Assembly: GCF_000025845.1 (NCBI RefSeq)
Contig: NC_014014.1
Span: 124,001 to 188,000, forward strand
Reading direction: 5' to 3'
DNA length: 64,000 bases
Source of the DNA: Mycoplasma crocodyli MP145
Lineage (GTDB): Bacteria; Bacillota_I; Bacilli_A; Mycoplasmatales; Metamycoplasmataceae
The notes under the pieces are model-generated. The model was not told where the DNA came from and did not search any database. It worked only from the letters and a program-made list of their open reading frames with translations. Position 1 is the first letter of the stretch. Each line of letters opens with the position of its first letter. The position numbers and the translations under genes were made by a program. Below, one piece after another: positions 9,124-18,491 of this stretch.

Positions 9124-9165
9124 GAATACATTGTATTCTTATATGTTTTAAAATGGTATAAGAAT
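9124..9165 (+). promoter_or_regulatory. Two overlapping hairpins upstream of the methyltransferase
   Basis: GAATAC-ATT-GTATTC (9124-9138) and ATTCTTATA (9135-9143) with TATAAGAAT (9157-9165) share the bases ATTC, so as RNA only one can form at a time. As DNA they are two adjacent dyads just before the methyltransferase start at 9189. TATAAG at 9157-9162 may act as a -10 element. R-M operons are often controlled by operator dyads in this position, but no controller gene is visible. Confidence 0.35.
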
Positions 9166-9188
9166 TAATTTGGTGTTAAAGGAAATCG

Positions 9189-10600
9189 ATGACAAATATA
9201 AAAAAGAATGGTGTTGTTTATACACCAACCAATATTGTAAAAAAATTCTCAATGAAAGCGGGTATTTTGGAGAAAACATACTTAAAAAACATGTTATAGA
9301 TAATTCTTGCGGAGATGGTAGGTTTTTAGAAGAAATTGTTAAAACTTATATAAAAGAATTTTTTAAAATAGATAACGATTTAATTAAATTAAAAAATCAA
9401 CTAGAGCATTTTATACATGGTATAGAAATAGATTTGGAAGAATGCAAAAAATGTATAAATAATTTGAATTTAATTATCAAGGAATACAACATCGACAATG
9501 TTAATTGAGATATTATTGTTGCTGATACTCTTGATACAAATATATATACAGGTAAAATGGATTTTGTTTTAGGCAATCCTCCTTATGTAAGGGTTCATAA
9601 TTTTGATGATCGATTTTCTAAAATAAAAAACAAACGTTTTACAAAAAAAGGCATGACTGACTTGTTTATACTTTTCTATGAAATTGGATTGAATATGTTA
9701 AATGAAAAAGGAGTTCTTTGCTATATAACTCCTTCAAGTATCTTTAATAGTTTTGCTGGTTTAGAATTCAGAAAATTTATTATTCAAAAAAAATTGTTAA
9801 AAAGCGTAATTGATTATAAACACTATCAAGTTTTCGAAAGTGTTTCTACATATACAACAATTTTAAAACTCGATAAAAACAATACCGATGAAAATATTAA
9901 CTATTTTTCATACAATGATCATAATCAACAATATGATTTCATTGATAAATTAGAATATAATGATTTTTTCATTAACAATTCTTTTTATTTTCAAAAGAAG
10001 GAAAAATTAGTAATTTTCAAAAAAATAATAAATTGTAACATTAAGCAAAATAATATAAACGTAAAGAACGGTTTCGCCACATTATGCGATGATATTTTTA
10101 TAAAAGATCACTTCGAATTCAAGAGTAAACACATTTTTAATGTTTTAAAATCATCTAGAAAAAAATGAAAAAAAATAATTTTTCCATACAACAAAGAAGG
10201 TGCTTTAATAACATTTGAATGTTTAGAAAAAGAACTTCAAGATTATTTGACAATTAATAAGGATAGATTATTAAATAGAAGTTTTGATAAAGGACAAAAC
10301 AAATGATATGCCTTTGGAAGAAGTCAAGCAATTAATGATTTTTGAAAGGAAAAAATATCAATAAATAATTTAATAAAAACAAAAGAGAATTTAAAAATTG
10401 AATTATTAAAATCTGGTGAAGGTGTTTATAGTGGATTATACATTATTGGAAATTTTGATTTGGATAAAATTAAACAAATTTTAATTAGCGATGAATTTAT
10501 AGAGTATATTTCTTTAATTTCTAAATATAAAGCTAATGGATATTATACTTTTTCGTCAAGTGATCTTAAAAAATATTTAGTCTATAAGTTAGGAGTATAG
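9189..10600 (+). pseudogene. Type II N6-adenine DNA methyltransferase, frameshifted
   Basis: Gamma-class adenine methyltransferase that would methylate the site of the adjacent endonuclease. The start ATG at 9189, with AAAGGA at 9178-9183, gives MTNIKKNGVVYTPTNIVKK, the typical YTP-x-IV motif. At the A7 run 9239-9245 the frame is lost: the next segment (ILNESGYFGENI) is one frame over, consistent with loss of one A. Motif I is VIDNSCGDGRFLEE, the catalytic motif is GNPPYVRVHN (9587-9616), and the target-recognition half ends YYTFSSSDLKKYL and YKLGV. About 470 residues if the frame is repaired. The A-tract could be phase-variable, or the gene could be dead; neighbouring endonuclease damage favours decay. 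Trp is encoded by several TGA codons, so the gene is adapted to the mollicute code. Confidence 0.85.
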
Positions 10601-10601
10601 T

Positions 10602-11295
10602 ATGGAATTTTTAAATAACATCAAAAAAAGCTTTAAAGAATATATCGAAAACGGTGAGAGAAGTAATGCAAAACTTAACCCATACATAGTTTTGTTGCAA
10701 AAGAAATCAAAATGCTTTTAGGTAATGATTATGATGTTCATAGTTTAGGTTATGGAAACGGTAAAGAAATAAAAATTCCTGGAAGATATATTGACAAAAC
10801 AGTAGATATAACAATATCTAAAAATGATTCGGTCATAGCAGGAATAGGAGTAAAGTTTGTGATGTCTAATTATAAACAAAACTCTAACAACTATTTTGAG
10901 AATATGTTAGGTGAAACAGCAAATCTAAGATCTAATAATATACCCTATTTTCAAATTTTTATTTTACCTGAATTAATTCCATATTTTGATAAATTTGGAA
11001 ATATAAGATCCTGAGAAAAAATAAATGAGTAAATATTAAAAAGTACATTGTTTTAAGTAACGATAATACTAATTCATATTTTCACACACCTAATAAAACT
11101 CTTTTTTCTCTTTTGAATATAGGTGACTATAATTTAATTAATACAAAAACTAAAAAGGAATATATAAACCATTTTAAAAACAATGATTTTATAGTTAAGT
11201 ATAGTGATAAAAAGATAACTTTCTCAGATCAAACAATTTATAATGATTTTGAAGATTTTATCATGAAAATATATCACACTATAAAATCTATTTAG
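10602..11295 (+). pseudogene. Restriction endonuclease partner, multiply frameshifted
   Basis: Remnant of a gene starting one base after the methyltransferase stop (MEFLNNIKKSFKEYIENG). The frame shifts near 10680-10690, shown by SFVAKEIKMLLGNDYDVHSL continuing in another frame, and shifts again near 11030, after ILPELIPYF and SWEKINE, to NIKKYIVLSNDNTNSYF. The last segment ends KIYHTIKSI at a TAG. Reassembled length is about 230 residues. The stretch TVDITISKNDSVIAGIGVKF resembles a PD-(D/E)xK core in which the acidic residue before xK is replaced by Gly. The assignment as endonuclease rests mainly on its pairing with the methyltransferase. I cannot name the specificity. Confidence 0.65.
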
Positions 11296-11440
11296 TAAAG
11301 AACTTTAATTTACTTGATGATATAAATTTAATAAACTAAAAAAATTTCTAAATTAATTAGAAATGATTTTAATGATCATTTTAAAACTAAACACTATTCT
11401 CGTTTACATATAACAACAAGCAACATTGTTATGTTAACCG

Positions 11441-11469
11441 GTTAAAAAAAACATTCATGTTTTTTTAAC
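11441..11469. terminator. Bidirectional terminator between convergent genes
   Basis: GTTAAAAAAAACAT and ATGTTTTTTTAAC form a long A/T stem around a two-base loop. It lies between the R-M remnant (+) and the membrane protein gene (-), so it can serve both directions. Confidence 0.6.
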
Positions 11470-11505
11470 GTTAAATATTTGTGTATAAAATTAAATGATT
11501 ATAAA

Positions 11506-12837
11506 TTAATTACTATTGTTTTTTTCGTTTTGTTTATTTGGTTCCTCATTTTTTTCTAATTGCTCATCAGGAGCTAATTCTTTATTTTCACTAGGTGATT
11601 GTTCAACTTTTTGATGAGCATTAAGTTTCTTCTTTTTGTTTCTTTTAATTAAGAAAACAATAAAGAAAATTACCAAACCAATTCCCGTTGCAATTCCGGC
11701 TAAAAATACAATTAATCTTCACACACTAAGTTTAGGTTGTTCATCAGAAGTTTGAACATAAGTAGGTTGAACTGGCTTAGTTTCGGTTGTAGCAACACTT
11801 TTATTAGGTGTTATAAAACCAATCATATATTCTTTGTATTTATTATCAAAATCTTGCATTTCTTTTGTTTGATTACAAATTCCTGTTAATCAATCTTTTC
11901 TTGCTTGATCATTAGAAACTTCGTTTATTTGTTCTTCTATTTTTTTGATAATAAAATTTTTATTGGTTTCCATTTTTGAAAGTTCTTCTTTAATAAAGTT
12001 TGAAATATTAAAAGCTTTTCTCTCTCCATTATTTAATTGATTTTTCAAAATATTTACATTTTTATTAAAAATTTCAATGCTTTCATTAGTATATATTTCA
12101 AAATTATGAATTTGATAAAAATCTGAGTCTAAAAAACGGAGGTTTTCCTTGCCAATTTTAGTAAGTCTATTTTCTACATAATCTCTCATTTTTTCAACTA
12201 AATAATCTACTAACTTTTCTGCATATTCATTAATTGTATTATTTTGATGGTTGATATACAACTCAAGTAAATGATGTTTATTATCAAATGAAATTCATTC
12301 ATCTCTACCATCATTAAAATAAACTATATAGGTATGACCATTTGGCCTTACTTGATTATTTAGTTTCTTTGATATGCTTCTTACGTCTTTAAATCCTGTA
12401 AATTTTAAATTTTCATCAAATTCAGGTTCTAATCGAACTTTATAATTACCACTATTATAATAATTATCTCTATATGTTGATGATAAATGAGCCATAACCG
12501 ATCCTTCATAAGTATTGTCAAATGACATTCAACCTTGTATGGCAAATTCAAAGTTATATAAAACACCCAAAACTTCATCGGTTAGAATTTCGCGTATTCT
12601 TGGTCTTATTTTTTCTTGAAAAGCAGGTCTTAATTGTCTTTTTATTATCAATTCATCAAACGAATCTCATGTTAAGTATATCTTATGGTTTGAAGTATTG
12701 ATATTTTTCATGTATTGTACTTTATCAACAATATCATTTTTTTCATTTTTATAACTTGTTCCTACAGTAATAATTGAAATCAATGAAATTGCTGATATTG
12801 AACTAGTTAACAATATTTTTTTTGTTATTTTTTTCAT
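11506..12837 (-). CDS. Surface protein with N-terminal and C-terminal membrane segments, function unknown
   Basis: A 443-residue protein I do not recognise. Residues about 7-25 (KILLTSSISAISLISIITVG) form a signal or anchor segment without a lipobox Cys. The middle is a mixed, Asn/Lys/Glu-rich domain with helical stretches (NEYAEKLVDYLVEKMRDYVE). A C-terminal hydrophobic helix (LIVFLAGIATGIGLVIFF) is followed by KRNKKKK and a short acidic/Gln tail, the arrangement of a C-anchored ectodomain protein. Several TGA codons encode Trp. It lies antiparallel inside the interrupted spc operon. There is no Shine-Dalgarno sequence before the ATG. It could belong to the inserted segment; whether it has homologues elsewhere cannot be judged here. 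Confidence 0.8.
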
Positions 12838-12855
12838 AAAAAAATTATATCACTT

Positions 12856-12885
12856 ATTATAGGAAAAACTTTTTTACCAGTTCAA
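12856..12885 (-). promoter_or_regulatory. Promoter of the minus-strand surface protein
   Basis: On the minus strand TTGAAC (12885-12880), an 18-nt spacer and TATAAT (12861-12856) form a near-consensus promoter. The start codon is at 12837, leaving a leader of only about 12 nt with no SD. Confidence 0.6.
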
Positions 12886-12949
12886 AACTAATTACAACAT
12901 TTAAAATAAAAAGGAAAAAATAAGGAAATAAAACCAATGAGAATAATGT

Positions 12950-12974
12950 ATAATTGCAAAAGTATTTAAAGGAG
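12950..12974 (+). promoter_or_regulatory. Promoter -10 and ribosome-binding site of secY
   Basis: TATAAT at 12950-12955, preceded by TG, is followed by AAAGGAG at 12968-12974. Because a terminator and the inserted segment separate secY from rplO, this site is the likely source of the secY-rplQ transcript. No good -35 is seen. Confidence 0.5.
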
Positions 12975-12978
12975 TATT

Positions 12979-14406
12979 TTGTTTTTTCGAAGAATAAAAA
13001 AATTGGGTATTACAAAATTATTTTATAAACTTAGGGCAGCTTGAGTTAATTTTTGGTCTACTAAAGATGTAACTAAAAAAATAATGTATACACTACTTTT
13101 AATCAGTATCTATGTAATCGGAACCACAATCACATCTCCTTTTGTAAAGATAAATGCAGGCCGTTCAATTAATGATGACTCATTTCTTAATACTCTTAAC
13201 TTAGTAGGTGGTGGAGGATTAAATCAATTTTCAATTTTTGCACTAGGAATATCACCATTTATTAATGCATCTCTTGTAATGATGATTTTACAATCAAAAT
13301 TATTCCCTCCGGTCTATAAGTTATCTCAATCCGGACCACAAGGAAGAAGAAAAATTAATGTAATAACCAGAGTCATTACTCTTGTTATATCATATCCTCA
13401 AGCTCTATTTCTAACTAAGTCACTTTCAGCAGGCGGTGCAAGAAGTGCGTTTATTTCAATAGTTCCTGCTTTTGGAATGTCTCAAGATTTAATTTCATAT
13501 TTTATTTTACCTTTGATTTTGGTTGCTGCTTCATTATTTGTGTTGTTCATTAGTGAACAAGTTACAAATAAAGGAATTGGTAATGGAACAAGTTTGATAA
13601 TTTTTTGTGGTATCGCTATGAGACTTCCTTCACAATTTAGTTCGGCATATAAAATTCTTGTCGGAGATTTAAAAAGTGAAGGAACATTTGTTGGTATTAT
13701 CAATTTCTCAACTTATATTTTAATTTATCTTGTAGTGCTAATGATTATCACAATTGTCTATAATGCAGAGCGTCATATTCCAATTCAACAAACTGGAGCT
13801 GGAAGATCGAGAAACATTAAAGAAATGGGGAAACTTCCAATCAAACTTAACCCAGGTGGAATTATGCCAATTATTTTTGCGATGATGGTTCTATCATTTC
13901 CAACTATGATAGCCAATGTCTTTCCAGGTAACAGCCCAGCAAAATTTTGAATAAATCATAACTTACAATTTACTCAACCACTTGGTTTATCACTTTTAAT
14001 ATTAATAACTTTTGTATTTTCATTGCTTATGGGATTACAACAATCAAGAGTTGATAAAATAGCTGAGGATTTTGCTAAATCATCTACATTTGTTCCTGGA
14101 TTAAGACCTGGTGAAGAGACACAAGATTATTTGATTGGTGTAGTTTTTAGATTAAGTTTATTTTCAGGTTTCTATTTAGTTATTTTGGTTTCAATGCAAT
14201 TCATTCAAATAATAACAGGAATACTTGCCCCGCAAATTGCATTTGGTGGTACGGGAATGGTAATTCTTGTTAGTGTTGCACTTGAAACATTTAGCCAAGT
14301 TTCAGCAAGACGTAAATCAACAAAGTTGGCTAAAGCAAAAAGAGTAACAAAGAAAAGTTTTGAATCAAATTCAAGCAACAAAAAAGGAGACGGATTGTTA
14401 TGATAA
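12979..14406 (+). CDS. secY: Preprotein translocase subunit SecY
   Basis: SecY, the channel of the Sec translocon, 475 residues with about ten membrane helices. The start is most likely TTG at 12979 (MFFRRIKKLGITKLFYKLRA), because the cytoplasmic N-terminal helix is present upstream of the first ATG (13084) and AAAGGAG lies 4 nt before the TTG. Conserved segments: GLNQFSIFALGISPFINASL in helix 2, QSGPQGRRKINVITR, the cytoplasmic loop GAGRSRNIKEMGKLPIKLNP, and ETQDYLIG near the end. The last codon is TGA (Trp) before TAA, and the end overlaps adk by 7 nt. It works with SecG (21527) and SecE (not in this window). Confidence 0.96.
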
Positions 14407-15050
14407 AAGTAAGAGAAAATATTATCTTTATGGGCCCACCAGGAGCTGGTAAAGGAACAGTAGCAGAAGTTTTATCAAAAACCACTGATTTAGTTCACAT
14501 TTCTACAGGAAATATATTCCGTGAAGAAATTGCAAAACAAACTCCGTTAGGATTAAAAATTAAAGAACTTGTTGAATCGGGTTCATATGTAACTGATGAA
14601 ATCACAAATGAAATAGTAAAAAATAAAGTTCTAGAATTACATAAAAAAAATAAATTTATGATTTTAGATGGTTATCCAAGAACATTAGAACAAGCAAGAT
14701 TCTTGGATAAAATTAAAGAAGTAAAATTCAAGGTTGTTCAATTAGTTGCAAATGAAGATATAATTATTGAAAGATTAACAGGAAGACGTTTTTGTTCAAA
14801 ATGTAATTCAACTTATCACATTCCATATAGACCTTCAAAGCAAGGTGATTTATGTGAAAAATGTTTAATTCCACTTTCAATTAGAAAAGATGATGCACCT
14901 GAAGCCATTAAAGTTCGTTTGATAACTTATGTTAATCAAACTAAACCTTTATTAGATTACTATGCTAAAACTAAAAGAATGGTAGAAGTAGATAGTTTAA
15001 GAGCTCCAGAAGTTATAGCTCAAGATATTTTGGATTTACTTCAAAAATAA
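14400..15050 (+). CDS. adk: Adenylate kinase
   Basis: Converts AMP + ATP to 2 ADP in the cytoplasm. It has 216 residues. The P-loop GPPGAGKGT is at residues 11-19, LDGYPRTLEQA is the conserved NMP-binding segment, and RRFCSKCNSTYHIPYRPSKQ plus LCEKC gives the four Cys of a zinc-binding LID as in Gram-positive Adk. DAPEAIKVRL is also conserved. The start overlaps the secY end, so it is coupled. The secY-adk-map-infA order is typical for Firmicutes and mollicutes. Confidence 0.97.
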   Translation: MIKVRENIIFMGPPGAGKGTVAEVLSKTTDLVHISTGNIFREEIAKQTPLGLKIKELVESGSYVTDEITNEIVKNKVLELHKKNKFMILDGYPRTLEQARFLDKIKEVKFKVVQLVANEDIIIERLTGRRFCSKCNSTYHIPYRPSKQGDLCEKCLIPLSIRKDDAPEAIKVRLITYVNQTKPLLDYYAKTKRMVEVDSLRAPEVIAQDILDLLQK

Positions 15051-15103
15051 ATATTTTATTGTAAAATATATAAATTAATTTAATTGTAAACAAGGAGGTT
15101 ATT

Positions 15104-15853
15104 GTGGAGTTAGTAAAAACTAAAGACGAAATAGAAAAAATAACCAAATCTTGTTCAATCTTGGCAGAAGTCAAGCAAGTGCTTTGAGACTTTATAAGAC
15201 CAGGAGTTTCTTTAAAAGAAATAGATCAATTGGCTTTTGAAGAAATTAAAAAAAGGAATGCCAAACCCGCCTTCTTAGGGTTGTATGGTTTTCCAGCAAC
15301 GGCTTGTATATCCGTTAATGAACAATTGATACATGGCATACCGTCAGATTACATAGTTAAAGAAGGTGATCTAGTAAAAGTAGATTTAGGATGTAATTGA
15401 CAGGGTTATAACAGTGACAGCGCCTTTACCAAAGGTGTTGGAAAAATAAATCTAGAAGACCAAAGATTAATCGATGTAGCTAAAAAAGCTTTTGAAGTTG
15501 GATTAGCTGCTATCAAGCCAAATGCAAGAGTTGGAGATATCTCTTTTGCAATTGGTCAATATATAAAAAAGAACAATTTATATACACCACATGGTTATTG
15601 TGGTCATGGTATAGGTAAATCAGTTCATGAGGATCCAAATGTTCCTAATTTTTCTAAGAAACCAGGAATTGGACCCCTTCTAAGAGACGGGATGGTTATC
15701 TGTATTGAACCAATGATTACAAAATCAAAAACAGTAAAAACCTTGAGTGATAAATGAACAGTAGTTTCAACTGATAATACTAACACTGCTCATTATGAAC
15801 ATACTGTCCTAATCAAGGATGGTAAGGGTATTGTTCTTACGAAAGGAATCTAA
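15104..15853 (+). CDS. map: Methionine aminopeptidase, type I
   Basis: Removes the N-terminal Met from nascent proteins. It has 249 residues. The GTG at 15104 follows an AAGGAGGT site (15092-15099), which is why it is preferred over TTG at 15102. Metal ligands are visible in order: Asp in VKVDLGC, Asp in YNSDSAF, His in GHGIGKSVHED, Glu in CIEPMIT and Glu in AHYEHTVLI. HGY and GIP segments also match. It abuts infA directly (infA starts on the next base). Confidence 0.97.
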
Positions 15854-16069
15854 TTGGCAAAAGATGCTATAAAAATGAATGCCGTAGTTAAGCAAGCCTT
15901 TTCATCAGATTTGTATGAAGTGGAACTTGAAAACGGTTTAGTTATAAAAGCTCATATATCAGGAAAAATGCGGGTAAATCACATTCGTATTTTGCCTGGT
16001 GACTCTGTAGAGGTGGAAATAAGTCCTTACGACTTAACACAAGGAAGAGTTACTTACAGACATAAATAA
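15854..16069 (+). CDS. infA: Translation initiation factor IF-1
   Basis: IF-1, an S1/OB-fold protein that blocks the A site during initiation; 71 residues. It uses a TTG start at 15854, giving [20 protein letters not shown], with [20 protein letters not shown] and [18 protein letters not shown] following the family exactly. There is no gap to map, so reinitiation after the map stop is likely. IF-1 with a TTG start suggests low or tuned initiation, which is an inference. Confidence 0.95.
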   Translation: MAKDAIKMNAVVKQAFSSDLYEVELENGLVIKAHISGKMRVNHIRILPGDSVEVEISPYDLTQGRVTYRHK

Positions 16070-16078
16070 GGAGAAATT

Positions 16079-16192
16079 ATGAAAGTTAGAGCAAGTGTAA
16101 AAAAAATGTGCAAAGATTGCAAAATTATTAAACGTAAAGGTGTTATTCGTGTAATTTGTATATTACCAAAACACAAACAAAGACAAGGATAG
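16079..16192 (+). CDS. rpmJ: 50S ribosomal protein L36
   Basis: L36, 37 residues: [20 protein letters not shown] and onward, ending PKHKQRQG. It has the zinc-binding pattern CxxC, C and H of the C+ type (MCKDCK, VICI, PKHK). It is preceded by AAGGAGAAAT. The gene lies between infA and rpsM, its conserved place. Confidence 0.96.
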   Translation: MKVRASVKKMCKDCKIIKRKGVIRVICILPKHKQRQG

Positions 16193-16200
16193 GAGAATAA

Positions 16201-16569
16201 ATGGCTAGAATTTTAAACGTCGAAATTCCAAACGATAAACGTGTTGTTATTTCATTAACATACATTTATGGTATTGGTCCATCATTAGCAAAGCAAATTT
16301 GTGCAGAAGCTAAAATAAATGAAGATTCTCGTGTTAAATCATTAAGCGAAGAAGAATTATCAAGAATTCGTGAAGTAGCGAAAAAATTCACAACAGAAGG
16401 TGATCTACGTAGAGAAGTAAACTTAAACATTAAACGTTTAATGGAAATTAAATGTTACCGTGGTATTAGACACCGTAAAGGATTACCAGTACGTGGGCAA
16501 GTTACTCAAAAGAATGCTCGTACACGTAAAGGACCTAGAAAAACAGTTGCTGGAAAGAAAGGTAAATAA
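16201..16569 (+). CDS. rpsM: 30S ribosomal protein S13
   Basis: S13 contacts tRNA and the large subunit through bridge B1. It has 122 residues. [20 protein letters not shown], the helix-hairpin segment [32 protein letters not shown] and the basic end [20 protein letters not shown] are the usual family features. Confidence 0.97.
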   Translation: MARILNVEIPNDKRVVISLTYIYGIGPSLAKQICAEAKINEDSRVKSLSEEELSRIREVAKKFTTEGDLRREVNLNIKRLMEIKCYRGIRHRKGLPVRGQVTQKNARTRKGPRKTVAGKKGK

Positions 16570-16571
16570 TC

Positions 16572-16958
16572 ATGGCTCGTAAAACAAAGAAAAAGAACAT
16601 TACTAATGGTGTTGCACATATACATTCAACAAACCAAAACACTATTGTTACTTTTGCTGATGAAGCTGGAAATGTTATTTCTTGATCTTCAGCTGGTGCA
16701 ATCGGTTACAAAGGTACAAAGAAGAAAACACCTTATGCAGCAGGTTTAGCAGCAGCTGCAGCAGCAGAAGCTGCTAAAGAACATGGTATTAGAAGTGTTA
16801 AAGTAGAACTTAAAGGTCTTGGTGCAGGTAAAGATGCAGCAAGAAAACAAATTGAAGTTTCAGGTATTACTGTTTCAGAAATTAAAGATGTTACACCAGT
16901 TCCACATAACGGAACACGTCCTCCAAAACGTATTCTTAAACGTGAAACAAAAAGATAA
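16572..16958 (+). CDS. rpsK: 30S ribosomal protein S11
   Basis: S11, on the platform near the mRNA exit, 128 residues. [20 protein letters not shown], the TGA-encoded Trp in [38 protein letters not shown] and the end [17 protein letters not shown] match the family. It is 2 nt after rpsM and precedes rpoA. Confidence 0.97.
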
Positions 16959-16979
16959 TAAAAACGAAAGCAGGTAAAA

Positions 16980-17981
16980 ATGGAAAAATTTCAAAAATTA
17001 GACTATTTAGAAGTACCATCTTCAACAACTAGTGATTTTGAAGGAACATTTAACTTACAACCATTAGAGAGAGGATTTGCAACAACACTTGGTGTAGCGC
17101 TAAGAAGAGTGTTGTTATCAAACATCACCTCTCTAGCTCCTTTCTGTGTAAGAATAGAAGGTGTAACTCATGAATTTCAAGGAATTACTGGGGTTATAGA
17201 AGATGTACCAAGCCTTATAATGAATTTAAGAAAAGTTCGTTTTAGTTACGATCCTGAATTAGTAAAAGATGACGAAATAATAAAGGTAGAACTTAAGGCT
17301 GATCAAATTGGAGAAATAAACTCTAGATACTTAGAAGTAGTAGATAACCTAAACGTTGAAGTTATCGATCATAATATTCATATTGCCGACGTTGCTTTAG
17401 AAAACTCGTTAAGATTAGAATTATATCTACGTCCAGGAAGAGGATTTGTTTCAAGTGAAGAAAACAAAGCTTTAGTAAGCAAGTTAGAAACACAATTAGA
17501 GACAAAAATTAAAAAAGGGAAATTCATTGCTGTTGATTCAAACTTTTCACCAGTTGAAAAAGTTAACTATGTAGTTTCTGAATTAAACTCATCTAGTGTT
17601 AAAATTGAAGAAAAATTAGAATTCAATGTTATTACTGATGGAACAGTTAAACCTAAGGATGCTATTAAACAAGCAGCAGAAATTTTAATTTCACACTTTA
17701 AAGTAATTGGAAATGTTGACGAAATAAAAGATAGTATTTTTGAAACATCTGAAGATAAAGTTTTAGATGTTCAAGAACAAGACATTGATATTAATCAACT
17801 AGGACTTTCAGTTCGTTCTCTAAATGCTTTAAGAAGAATTGGAAAAACTAAAGCAAGCGAAGTTGCAAAAATGACTTATGATGAATTAGAACAAACCAAG
17901 AATTTAGGTAAGAAATCACTTGATGAAATTATTACCAAAATTAAAGAACACGGTTTTGAATTAAGAAAAGGAGATGAATAA
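16980..17981 (+). CDS. rpoA: RNA polymerase alpha subunit
   Basis: Alpha subunit, the assembly scaffold of RNA polymerase, 333 residues. The N-terminal domain includes PLERGFATTLGVALRRVLLS and HEFQGITGVIEDV. The C-terminal domain, for promoter UP elements and activators, includes INQLGLSVRSLNALRRIGKT and LGKKSLDEIITKI. It lies between rpsK and rplQ as in the alpha operon. A GAAAGCAGGT site precedes the ATG. Confidence 0.97.
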   Translation: MEKFQKLDYLEVPSSTTSDFEGTFNLQPLERGFATTLGVALRRVLLSNITSLAPFCVRIEGVTHEFQGITGVIEDVPSLIMNLRKVRFSYDPELVKDDEIIKVELKADQIGEINSRYLEVVDNLNVEVIDHNIHIADVALENSLRLELYLRPGRGFVSSEENKALVSKLETQLETKIKKGKFIAVDSNFSPVEKVNYVVSELNSSSVKIEEKLEFNVITDGTVKPKDAIKQAAEILISHFKVIGNVDEIKDSIFETSEDKVLDVQEQDIDINQLGLSVRSLNALRRIGKTKASEVAKMTYDELEQTKNLGKKSLDEIITKIKEHGFELRKGDE

Positions 17982-17982
17982 T

Positions 17983-18345
17983 ATGGCGAATCCTACACAA
18001 ATTTATTCACGTGACACAAAGTGAAGACAAGGTGTAATGCGTTCTTTAGTTAGTGAATTATATGCTAACGGAAGAATTACAACAACTTTAACAAAAGCAA
18101 AAGAAGTAAGAAGACATGCTGAAAGAATGATTCAAAAAGCAAAGAACCCTACTTTAGCAAACCGTCGTATAGTAGCAGGATTTTTACGTCCTTTAGTACT
18201 TAAAGATGGAACAAAAGTTTTAACACATTTATTTAATACAATTGCACCAAAGTATAAAGAAAGAAATGGTGGATACACAAGAATAATTAAATTGCCTACA
18301 AGAGTTGGAGACAACACAAGAATGGCTATTATTGAACTTGTATAA
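17983..18345 (+). CDS. rplQ: 50S ribosomal protein L17
   Basis: L17, at the tunnel exit, 120 residues. MANPTQIYSRDTKWRQGVMR, with Trp from TGA (18022-18024), then RSLVSELYANGRITTTLTKA and RNGGYTRIIKLPTRVGDN are family features. It is the last gene of the ribosomal cluster, followed by a terminator. It starts one base after the rpoA stop. Confidence 0.97.
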
Positions 18346-18354
18346 TAATGATTA

Positions 18355-18380
18355 AAAACAAACTCATCGTTTGTTTTTTT
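18355..18380 (+). terminator. Terminator after rplQ
   Basis: AAAACAAAC and GTTTGTTTT form a 9-bp stem with loop TCATC and a T-run. It ends the secY-rplQ transcript. Confidence 0.85.
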
Positions 18381-18450
18381 AATTTCTTTTTTTACCAATT
18401 CATTAATCACACAATATTATATGTAAATTTTAATTGTTAAACAAAAGATA

Positions 18451-18479
18451 AAAATGCAGTCATTAATCGACTGCATTTT
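18451..18479 (-). terminator. Terminator of the 5'-nucleotidase gene
   Basis: AAAATGCAGTC and GACTGCATTTT form an 11-bp stem around ATTAATC, placed just after the stop of the minus-strand gene. A T-rich tail follows on that strand. Confidence 0.75.
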
Positions 18480-18491
18480 AATTAAGTTTAA

